In this document: in pieces, positions 37,170 through 44,323 of the stretch
Layout: each line of letters begins with the position of its first letter
How positions within the stretch are numbered: position 1 is the stretch's first letter
NCBI GenBank assembly: GCA_964468435.1
Contig: CAYXVE010000005.1
Coordinates: 1-64,000 of the forward strand
Source of the DNA: JBCCTX01 sp964468435
GTDB taxonomy: Bacteria; Bacteroidota; Bacteroidia; J057
DNA: 64,000 nt
Direction of reading: 5' to 3'
Translations under genes and position numbers: made by a program
The notes under the pieces: model-generated
Seen by the model: the letters and a program-made list of their open reading frames with translations, nothing else
The model's database searches: none
What the model was told of the DNA's origin: nothing

Positions 37170-37598
37170 ATGATTACTGCAGACTTAAATAACCTGGACT
37201 TATTTGAATTCACAGCCAAAGAAGATCCCAAACAACACTGTAAGGTAACTTTTCCTCTGTTGGGAGCCCATGGCACAAAAGATACTGCTACGGTGTATTT
37301 TGAACTGGAACCTGGAGACAGTTTGGGTCGCCATACTGACAGTGCCGAAGAACTACTCCTTATCATGGAGGGGCAGGTAGAAGCCTTTGTGGGTGAAGAG
37401 CGAGTAGAAGCACATGCAGGACATCTCCTGGTGGTACCCAAAATGGTCCCACATGATGTAAAAAATATTGGAGACACCAGGGCAAAAGTGCTCGGCTTTT
37501 TTGGAGGGGCGAACCACATCGTGGCTACATTTGATCAGGGATGGCTACCAGAAGGAGAAAATGTCGTAAATACCGCAGCCGTAACTCAACAAGCATAG
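37170..37598 (+). CDS. Cupin-domain protein
   Basis: A 142-residue single-domain cupin. The metal-binding pattern is seen in GDSLGRHTDSAEELLLIMEG (His, two acidic positions) and PKMVPHDVKNIGD (second-motif His). The ATG at 37170 is chosen over TTG at 37134 because a promoter box covers the latter and because MITADLNNLDLFEF is a normal start. A small-molecule-binding or dioxygenase-like role is possible; the substrate is unknown. The AraC-type regulator gene 96 bases downstream may control or respond to the same compound. Confidence 0.87.
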   Translation: MITADLNNLDLFEFTAKEDPKQHCKVTFPLLGAHGTKDTATVYFELEPGDSLGRHTDSAEELLLIMEGQVEAFVGEERVEAHAGHLLVVPKMVPHDVKNIGDTRAKVLGFFGGANHIVATFDQGWLPEGENVVNTAAVTQQA

Positions 37599-37694
37599 GC
37601 AAATGACTTCTGTCAGATTAAGAAAACCAGGCAGCCGATAGGTAGAAAAATCAGCTGTCCAGTTTTGCTTTTGGTGGGTATTCACTAAATTCAC

Positions 37695-38528
37695 ATGATG
37701 GAACTTAACGTAGTTGAATATAAGCCTTCAAAGAATCTTAGTGCTTTTGTAGAATGGTATTGGGAGGGAAGTTTTAACATTCGTGCTGCCAATAGAATAT
37801 CCCATCTTGTCATTCCCAATGGATATATTGAGTTAATTATTCACCTTTCAGATCTTCATTGCGATTTATTTGATACACAAAGCTGGTCTCAGTCTCCTGA
37901 TTACACCATCATTGGTCTTTTTTCTAAGCCTTATGAAGTTCAGTTTGGTAGTCATGTCAAGGTTTTTGGCATCCGGTTTAAGCCAGAAGGCATTTACAAT
38001 CTGTTTGGAATCCCTGCATCTAAATTTGTAGGTAGTTATGAGGACATGACCCTTGTGTTAGGGCGAGAGTTCAGGGAGTTTTGTGAACGACTCAAAGAAA
38101 AACAAAGTACCAGAAACCGGATCCATCATACCGAACAGTATTTATTCAACTCAGCCCTTCGTAATAAAATCCAAATTACCTATGTCAATCGTGCTGCAGA
38201 ATTAATCCGTAAAACGAATGGTGCATTAAGAATCGAAGAACTTTCAGATAAGGTTTGCATTAGCCTACGTCAGTTGGAACGAGAATTTAAGGACAAAGTA
38301 GGTATGACACCCAAACAATATCTGCGCATTTCCAGGATGAACGAAGTACAAAGAATACTTGAGACAAACCATTCTCTGAGCTTTACAGAAATCGCCCACC
38401 AGTCTGGATATGCTGATCAAGCTCATTTTATCCGGGACTTTAAGCGGATTATAGGTGAAAAACCGACAATCTTTGTAAGAGACCGGGATCAATATATTGT
38501 CAATACAAAGCTTGCAGAGCAGCTATGA
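37695..38528 (+). CDS. AraC-family transcriptional regulator
   Basis: A 277-residue regulator. The N-terminal part (about 1-150; VVEYKPSKNLSAFVEWYWEG and HLVIPNGYIELIIHL) is the sensor-type domain common in Bacteroidota AraC proteins. The C-terminal domain has two helix-turn-helices: IEELSDKVCISLRQLEREFK then VGMTPKQYLRISRMN, and FTEIAHQSGYADQAHFIRDF. It would bind DNA as an activator. The target is unknown; adjacent cupin and DoxX genes are the nearest candidates. Confidence 0.93.
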   Translation: MMELNVVEYKPSKNLSAFVEWYWEGSFNIRAANRISHLVIPNGYIELIIHLSDLHCDLFDTQSWSQSPDYTIIGLFSKPYEVQFGSHVKVFGIRFKPEGIYNLFGIPASKFVGSYEDMTLVLGREFREFCERLKEKQSTRNRIHHTEQYLFNSALRNKIQITYVNRAAELIRKTNGALRIEELSDKVCISLRQLEREFKDKVGMTPKQYLRISRMNEVQRILETNHSLSFTEIAHQSGYADQAHFIRDFKRIIGEKPTIFVRDRDQYIVNTKLAEQL

Positions 38529-39009
38529 TTATCTCAAAGGATTTTTACTTAGCATTGTGAATACTACCTTTAAACGGATGCATGGAAGGTTATTAGAAAT
38601 GCAACGGATTGAATTTTCTAATCGCAAATTTCTTGTTATGCCCTAGCAGGATTAATTCCCTTTTTTAATTGATTAAACCTCATTACCTATGACAGTAGGA
38701 ATACTTAGGGGCCTGATGTGGTTCCCTTTTTCATGGATTATCTCTCATGGGGTGAGAATTTTTTCATACGTTACTCAGAACTATTGCCATTGTTACTTTA
38801 TAGTACCTTTTTCCAGCGCATCGTTTTGTTGTGATCCCATTTGCTATCAATAGCATTTACATATTTACTTTGTTTATCCTACTTAGTCGGAAAAGAGATC
38901 TTGCAGATGATCAATTTATTTGAGCAGCAAATACCCTGAATTTTTGAGATTGGCTGGAAAAATTCACGTCAATTTTTGGAATTGGCTGGAAAAATTAAGG
39001 AAAACGACA
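38529..39009. other. Intergenic region, no gene seen, with a short direct repeat
   Basis: The 481 bases contain no convincing gene; a 54-codon ATG frame at 38689 has no protein character. Near the end, two 26-base copies of AATTTTTG-x-x-ATTGGCTGG-AAAAATT (38939-38964 and 38971-38996) follow each other with a 32-base period. Each copy begins and ends with complementary AATTTTT/AAAAATT, so each could fold as a small hairpin behind the convergent epimerase gene. Confidence 0.45.
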
Positions 39010-39894
39010 CTAATCTACCAGAGACTTCAAAGCAGGAGTCAATTGGGGATATTTAAATTCATAACCTGCATCTAATAGTTTTTGGGGGACTACCTTCTGA
39101 CCGCCCCAGAATAGTACTGAGCGCTGCCCAAATACTGCATCCAGCATGAATTTAGGTACGATAAATGGATCAGGGCGGTTGAGGGCTTCGCCAAGCTTTC
39201 CGGAAAAAGTTTTCTGATCCACTACTTCTGGAGCAGCTAGATTGACAGGGCCTGACATAGTCTCATTCTCCATACAAAACCGGATCGCAGCAACTTCGTC
39301 GTCGATATGTATCCAGGGAAAACCCTGTGTCCCCGATCCAAATTTACCTCCCAGAAAAAATTTATATGCCTTTGACATTATTGGAAAAGCACCTCCACTG
39401 TTTCCCAATACGACTCCTGTTCTGAGTATTACAGTACGGCAAATAGCCATACGGGCAACATCCTCCCATTTAACACATACTTCTGCCAGAAAATCATCTC
39501 CCGGAGCTGAGTCTTCTGTCTTCTGCCCCTGGGTATTCCCGCCATAATAGCCTACTGCAGATCCAGATACGAAAACATCCGGAGGATTGGGACTGGCATT
39601 TATGTATTCCACACATGCTCGTGTAGCATCTATCCTACTGGATAGAATCAACTGTTTGCGGTCTTCACCCCATCGTTCATCTGCAATGCCAGCACCTGCC
39701 AGATTGATGACTACATCGTATAGTCCGATAGCTACGGGCATCTTTTTACCATTCCATTTTCTGTAAGAAACATATTGATTTCTGGAAGTACGGTCGCTCC
39801 TTGTCAATACTGTGATTGTATGCTGATCAGTTGCGAGCGACTGCACCAGTCTGCTCCCGATGAATCCTGTTCCGCCTGTAATGAGTATATTCAT
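39010..39894 (-). CDS. TIGR01777-family NAD(P)-dependent epimerase/dehydratase
   Basis: A 294-residue extended-SDR protein. The NAD-binding glycine motif is ILITGGTGFIGSRLVQSL at the N-terminus. The TIGR01777 family signature is visible in INLAGAGIADERWGEDRKQ and SGSAVGYYGG, with LRTGVVLGNSGGAFPIM and the C-terminal half ending PQLTPALKSLVD. The catalytic role in bacteria is not defined (human relative SDR39U1). It stands alone; a Gfo/Idh gene lies upstream beyond the assembly gap, both on the minus strand. Confidence 0.93.
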   Translation of the reverse strand: MNILITGGTGFIGSRLVQSLATDQHTITVLTRSDRTSRNQYVSYRKWNGKKMPVAIGLYDVVINLAGAGIADERWGEDRKQLILSSRIDATRACVEYINASPNPPDVFVSGSAVGYYGGNTQGQKTEDSAPGDDFLAEVCVKWEDVARMAICRTVILRTGVVLGNSGGAFPIMSKAYKFFLGGKFGSGTQGFPWIHIDDEVAAIRFCMENETMSGPVNLAAPEVVDQKTFSGKLGEALNRPDPFIVPKFMLDAVFGQRSVLFWGGQKVVPQKLLDAGYEFKYPQLTPALKSLVD

Positions 39895-39998
39895 GATAAG
39901 TGTTTTTTCTACGTGAATAAAAGGAACTGACCGAGCTTAATTTTTTTTCCTTACACAAAGTTGTGGAATCTATTCCGCACCTGTCGATCCATATCAAA

Positions 39999-40024
39999 AA
40001 GAGTCACCCAGAAGGATGACTCTT
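39999..40024 (-). terminator. Terminator for the Gfo/Idh gene
   Basis: AAGAGTCA (39999-40006) pairs with TGACTCTT (40017-40024) around a ten-base loop. On the minus strand the stem is followed by TTTTTGAT, so it would stop the Gfo/Idh oxidoreductase transcript. If the 100 N and one 55-base copy are removed, it sits about 50 bases after that gene's stop codon, the expected place. Confidence 0.65.
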
Positions 40025-40026
40025 AG

Positions 40027-40236
40027 AGAACAATTGAAATATCTTATTTGATTGAGTACAATCTGATTTTTAGCATTATACNNNNNNNNNNNNNNNNNNN
40101 NNNNNNNNNNNNNNNNNNNNNNNNNNNNNNNNNNNNNNNNNNNNNNNNNNNNNNNNNNNNNNNNNNNNNNNNNNNNNNNNNAGAACAATTGAAATATCTT
40201 ATTTGATTGAGTACAATCTGATTTTTAGCATTATAC
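40027..40236. other. Assembly gap: 100 N flanked by an identical 55-base sequence
   Basis: 40082-40181 is exactly 100 N, the standard size for a gap of unknown length. The 55 bases before it (40027-40081) and the 55 after it (40182-40236) are identical. Contig ends that share a k-mer-sized overlap give this picture, so the true sequence is probably continuous with one copy only. The repeat includes the last codon and stop of the Gfo/Idh gene. Confidence 0.85.
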
Positions 40237-41544
40237 ACTCATTTCCCAACCAATTTCGTACTCGCGACCCCAGTATTTCATCGCTTGACTGTCATCCATG
40301 ATCCGACCATTTCTGTGATCAATATCGAGTCTGCGACCTAATTTCTGAGCGATATTGCCCAGGTGGCACATGAGTACACTCTTATGTCCCTCTTCTATGG
40401 GAGAGTTCTGAGCTTTATCTTCACGGATCGCATCCAAAAGGTTTTGAATATGCATGGAGGTGGAATCCTCAGCTCCCTGAGTGTCAAGTGCGTCGACTTC
40501 CTTACCCATCATATCTTTGACAACATTATTGTCCATATCATAGATCATGTATCCGCTGCGATCAACGAGCGCAGTCCCTTTAGTCCCATGAATGGTACAT
40601 CCTCTTCCTTTACCTTCAATGGGGAATGGATTACAACTTCTCCCTTCCCAAACGATAGATTTATTATCAGGGCAGTCGATAGTCAGATATTGCGTATCGT
40701 AAAATTCCCAATCATCGTTGAAGTGATAACGGCCTCCAGAAGACTGAATAGCGATTGGATAATCGACGCCTAGCATCCATCTAGCTACATCTATCTCGTG
40801 TGTTCCATTGTTGCAGGCTTCTCCTGTACCCCAGCGCCAGAACCAGTGCCAGTTGTAATGTACAATATTATCGCGATAGGGGACGTGTGGTGCAGGTCCC
40901 TGCCATAATTCCCAATCCAGATTTGAGGGAACAGGTAGTTGCTTTCCATTTCCAATAGGTCCACGACCATTGGCATAAAAAGCCTTTGCAAAGTATACTT
41001 CTCCAAGCGCACCTTCATCAATCATTTGCTTAAGTTCTCTAGAGCGAACATCGGAACGCTGCTGATTACCCATTTGTATTTTCACTCCATACTTATCTTT
41101 GGCATTGATCAGCATCTCTCCTTCGCGTGGATTATGTCCACAAGGTTTTTCTACATATACATGCTTTCCTGCCTGCATAGCCATCAAGGCTGCGGGTGCA
41201 TGCCAGTGGTCAGGAGCTGCGATCACGATCAGGTCTATATCCTTATCATCCAAAGCCTGACGAAAGTCTTTAATTCCTTTAGGAGTTTTTCCTACCGCAT
41301 TTTCCACTCGCTCAATTCCCTTTCCCCTTGCCGTATCTTCTGGATCGCAGATATACACAATCTCTGTGTTTTCTCGTTTGGCAAATCGATCTGCCAGATA
41401 GGCGCCCCGGCTATTGGTACCCATGACAGCTACGCGAATTGTCTCATTGGGAGATGGTGTACTGAAAACGGGAAGGCTATGCCCTACCAATCCGGCTCCT
41501 AATGCCGTTGTTCCTGTGGTTTGAATAAATGTTCTTCTTTTCAT
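40231..41544 (-). CDS. Gfo/Idh/MocA-family oxidoreductase, Tat-exported
   Basis: A 437-residue NAD(P)-binding oxidoreductase acting on sugars or inositols. The N-terminus MKRRTFIQTTGTTALGAG has the twin-Arg motif of Tat export, common for Bacteroidota members of this family. The dinucleotide fold is IRVAVMGTNSRGAYLADRF, and the family Glu-Lys-Pro motif is HVYVEKPCGHN. The C-terminal half (WELWQGPAPHVPYRDNI, HNWHWFWRWGTGEACNNGTH) matches the metagenomic subfamily with a WHWFW stretch. The last six bases overlap the 55-base gap repeat, so the C-terminus depends on the assembly there, although both copies give the same stop. Confidence 0.93.
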   Translation of the reverse strand: MKRRTFIQTTGTTALGAGLVGHSLPVFSTPSPNETIRVAVMGTNSRGAYLADRFAKRENTEIVYICDPEDTARGKGIERVENAVGKTPKGIKDFRQALDDKDIDLIVIAAPDHWHAPAALMAMQAGKHVYVEKPCGHNPREGEMLINAKDKYGVKIQMGNQQRSDVRSRELKQMIDEGALGEVYFAKAFYANGRGPIGNGKQLPVPSNLDWELWQGPAPHVPYRDNIVHYNWHWFWRWGTGEACNNGTHEIDVARWMLGVDYPIAIQSSGGRYHFNDDWEFYDTQYLTIDCPDNKSIVWEGRSCNPFPIEGKGRGCTIHGTKGTALVDRSGYMIYDMDNNVVKDMMGKEVDALDTQGAEDSTSMHIQNLLDAIREDKAQNSPIEEGHKSVLMCHLGNIAQKLGRRLDIDHRNGRIMDDSQAMKYWGREYEIGWEMSV

Positions 41545-41667
41545 GAGTAGTGTTGTTGCCTGAAACTTAGCTATCTTTTAACATGTGATCTGTTGAGCGT
41601 GATACTGTGAATATATCAAAATGTATGACATATTATCATACAAAAAGCTATTATACATGTTGTTTAC

Positions 41668-42264
41668 TTATTCTCCAGATCTTATGGTTTCCCAGAATTT
41701 ATCAATTTTTTCAAAGTCCAGTAAACCTTCTTTCTCTTCAGCTTCTTCACGAAGCGATACACCATGAGGGTCAAATGCGTCATCCTTTACAAGGAGTGCC
41801 AGTGTTTCTATGTCTTGTAAGTTAATAAAAATATGTGGAAATATGTCAGTGAAAGCCTCGATTTCATCTACGGATTTGAGGAGTACTTCAAATTTCAATT
41901 CCAGGCCTGCTGCCTGGGCTTTATTTACCTTTGATCGAAGTTCTACCGGATCAGCTTCATTGTCCACAATGAGAATCATTGAGGGAAGATGGGCTGTTTT
42001 TTCCAGATTCCATTCTTTCAAAGGGAGGGTGATATACTGGTAGTGGAAGCTTTCGCCTACAAGTTTAAGCTCATCCATACTATCCTGATTCAATTCCAGT
42101 ACGAATTCTGGCCCTTCCAACCAGTTGACCAAATTCCATATCATGGGGGGCTCGAGTTTGCAGGGATTCCCTCTAATCAGGTTGAAGCTGATATAATCAA
42201 ATCCTACAGCAGCGCTGTAGCGCGCATCCTGTAGATTGGTGACGTTACTGATCTTAAATTTCAA
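41668..42264 (-). CDS. TrpF-like TIM-barrel protein lacking the catalytic Cys
   Basis: A 198-residue protein. The start KFKISNVTNLQDARYSAAVG lines up with phosphoribosylanthranilate isomerase (KICGITxxEDAxxA), and FDYISFNLIRGNPCKLEP with its second strand. The catalytic Cys of TrpF (KICG) is Ser here (KISN), so isomerase activity is unlikely. The rest has the alternating pattern of a half or whole TIM barrel. The tail is acidic (REEAEEKEGLLDFEK). No trp genes are nearby. It is best called a TrpF-like protein of unknown function. Confidence 0.6.
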   Translation of the reverse strand: MKFKISNVTNLQDARYSAAVGFDYISFNLIRGNPCKLEPPMIWNLVNWLEGPEFVLELNQDSMDELKLVGESFHYQYITLPLKEWNLEKTAHLPSMILIVDNEADPVELRSKVNKAQAAGLELKFEVLLKSVDEIEAFTDIFPHIFINLQDIETLALLVKDDAFDPHGVSLREEAEEKEGLLDFEKIDKFWETIRSGE

Positions 42265-42371
42265 TGTAATAGATGTCTCAGATAAATAATTTCTGCACTA
42301 AGTTACAGAAAATTTCTTTTTTACTTTAGAAACAGATTGGACTGTAAAGACTGATTATCGCTGTACATATG

Positions 42372-42514
42372 AGGACGTAGATTTGACTGATTTAGATTGA
42401 TCAATACGATAGTAGGACGTAGATTTGACTGATTTAGATTGATCAATACGATAGTAGGACGTAGATTTGACTGATTTAGATTGATCAATACGATAGTAGG
42501 ACGCAGATTTGACT
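42372..42514. repeat. 42-base tandem repeat, three full units and a partial fourth
   Basis: Units start at 42372, 42414, 42456 and 42498 with an exact 42-base period. Each begins AGGACGTAGATTTGACTG and ends CAATACGATAGT; the fourth changes to GGACGCAGATT and breaks off. GGACGCAGATT (42499-42509) also pairs with AATCTGCGTCC (42591-42601), and ACTGATAT nearby pairs with ATATCAGT, giving a large imperfect inverted repeat that ends 11 bases before the subtilase stop codon. It fills the 347-base gap between two minus-strand genes. Confidence 0.9.
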
Positions 42515-42611
42515 ATGGAGACTGATATAGCTGATAATGGTTACCGTTTGATACTCATTAGGCGAAAGGCTAAACCTATCATATCAGTATAATCTGCGTC
42601 CACAATATAGA

Positions 42612-44228
42612 TCAATTACTCAATTCTTCTGCAAGCTTCACAGCCTCGTACAGATTGGCAATCCCACCAGTGCTAGACAAATTCCCGAAGGGGACCATCT
42701 CTCCAGATCCAGGTTTATTGACTTCGCGGTCAGTATACCTTACAGCTGAGTCGAGGATTATTTGTCTGAGTTCTTTGTATTTAAGGTCAGGATAATAGGA
42801 TAACAATGTTGCCGCAATTCCTGATACTACAGGCGCAGCCATACTGGTTCCATCATTTTTCTCAAACTTTTCATCGGGTACCGTAGAATAAATATCTTTT
42901 CCTGGGGCAAAAATATCCACATATTGATTTCCATAATTAGAGAAAGCTGCTACAAAACTATCATCTCTGCCCCAGCTGCTCGCACCAACTTCAATCCAGT
43001 TGTTAGCCCACTTTTTACTGTGTGATCCCTTGAGGCTTCTGGTGGGAAAATTTTCCTCGATGTCGATGTTTTCGTTGTCATTGCCTGCAGCATGTATCAG
43101 CAATACCCCTTTGCGTCTCGCATATTTAATAGCTTTATCCACTACTTTTTTGTTGGGGGAATAGCTCTTTCCAAAGCTCATATTTACAATCTGTGCTCCA
43201 TTGTCCACTGCATATCGTATAGCGTTGGCAACATCTTTGTCGCGTTCATCGCCATCGGGAACAGCTCGTATCGCCATAATCTTCACATTGGGGGCTATAC
43301 CATTCATTCCCAACCCATTCCCACGCTCCGCTCCGATAATGCCTGCAACATGGGTTCCGTGTTCTGCATCAGGCCCTTCTACATTGTTATTGCCATAATA
43401 CTGCTCTTTAGGATCCGTGGGATCATCACCCACAATAGGTCTCGAATCAAAGTCAGGGTTGAGACCATATTCTATCAGATTATTGTATTGCTCATAACCT
43501 TTCGCAAAATAATCCTCTGTCCACTCATTCTCCCAAGCCATCTGCATGAAGCGAATTGCTTCTAACACGGTATCATTATCTGTTTCAAAACTCTGTACAT
43601 TTTCAGGTGTAAGCTCTACTCCATCCAGGGCTTCTTCTACGATCTGGCTAGTTATCCGCATAATAAACAGATACTGCATGAAGATTGAGCGTTGTTCTTC
43701 ACTCTCAGCCAATCGCTCTTCGTACGCCTCTTTGATCTCCTGAAAATAAGCATATTCCGCTCTTTCCTTTTTATTGAGTTCAGAAATATTGGTATTTTCG
43801 TATTTATCTTTATACTTCCGATACAGACGGGTAACCTCGAGGGTTGCATGTTGGACGTTTTCGCCATCAGATCCACCGATAAAATTCCATCCATGTATAT
43901 CATCTACATATCCATTACCATCGTCATCGATACCATTATCGGGGATTTCCTCTTCATTTACCCAAATGTTGTCATCCAGGTCATCGTGATCGATGTCTAT
44001 TCCGCCATCTATCACAGCTACCACAACCTCGGTGGGAGTTTTGTCATTCAGGAACTCCTGATAAGCTCTATCTGAGCTGATACCACGAACATGATCCATT
44101 TTTTCATCCAGATGATACCAGTTATCCGGGGCCTTGGACAAGGTATCGTTGGAAATGGGAAAAGCAAATAAACCGGGAATTATCCCTAATAGCATCAATT
44201 TAAAGCAAATGAACCGATTTAATTTCAT
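42612..44228 (-). CDS. Exported subtilisin-like (S8) serine protease with a helical insert
   Basis: A 538-residue secreted protease with a signal peptide (residues 1 to about 23). The catalytic triad is complete: Asp74 in VVVAVIDGGIDIDHDDL, His290 in AEHGTHVAGIIGAE and Ser462 in NDGTSMAAPVVSG. The oxyanion Asn region is IHAAGNDNENI. Between Asp and His lies an unusually long insert (about 125-280) rich in Lys/Glu helix (LEVTRLYRKYKDKYENTN, ELNKKERAEYAYFQEIKEAY). Before it, DNGIDDDGNGYVDDIHGWNF is a calcium-type loop. Such inserts occur in a Bacteroidota subfamily of S8 proteases. No T9SS C-terminal domain is present. It is divergent from the CHAT gene by 95 bases. Confidence 0.93.
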   Translation of the reverse strand: MKLNRFICFKLMLLGIIPGLFAFPISNDTLSKAPDNWYHLDEKMDHVRGISSDRAYQEFLNDKTPTEVVVAVIDGGIDIDHDDLDDNIWVNEEEIPDNGIDDDGNGYVDDIHGWNFIGGSDGENVQHATLEVTRLYRKYKDKYENTNISELNKKERAEYAYFQEIKEAYEERLAESEEQRSIFMQYLFIMRITSQIVEEALDGVELTPENVQSFETDNDTVLEAIRFMQMAWENEWTEDYFAKGYEQYNNLIEYGLNPDFDSRPIVGDDPTDPKEQYYGNNNVEGPDAEHGTHVAGIIGAERGNGLGMNGIAPNVKIMAIRAVPDGDERDKDVANAIRYAVDNGAQIVNMSFGKSYSPNKKVVDKAIKYARRKGVLLIHAAGNDNENIDIEENFPTRSLKGSHSKKWANNWIEVGASSWGRDDSFVAAFSNYGNQYVDIFAPGKDIYSTVPDEKFEKNDGTSMAAPVVSGIAATLLSYYPDLKYKELRQIILDSAVRYTDREVNKPGSGEMVPFGNLSSTGGIANLYEAVKLAEELSN

Positions 44229-44323
44229 ATCGTAAATATTATGGTTATGTTCGTATAATAAGAATGCTTAGTCTATAACCCTTTACGGTAATTTTTTGAA
44301 TAAGTACAATATTAATTAAATTT

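Noticed and set aside
40363..41502. Plus-strand frames opposite the Gfo/Idh gene
   Set aside because: They lie over well-conserved coding sequence and read as Ser/Ile/His-rich shadow proteins.
42372..42514. CRISPR array
   Set aside because: The 42-base units are directly abutting and identical throughout; there are no unique spacers and no cas genes.
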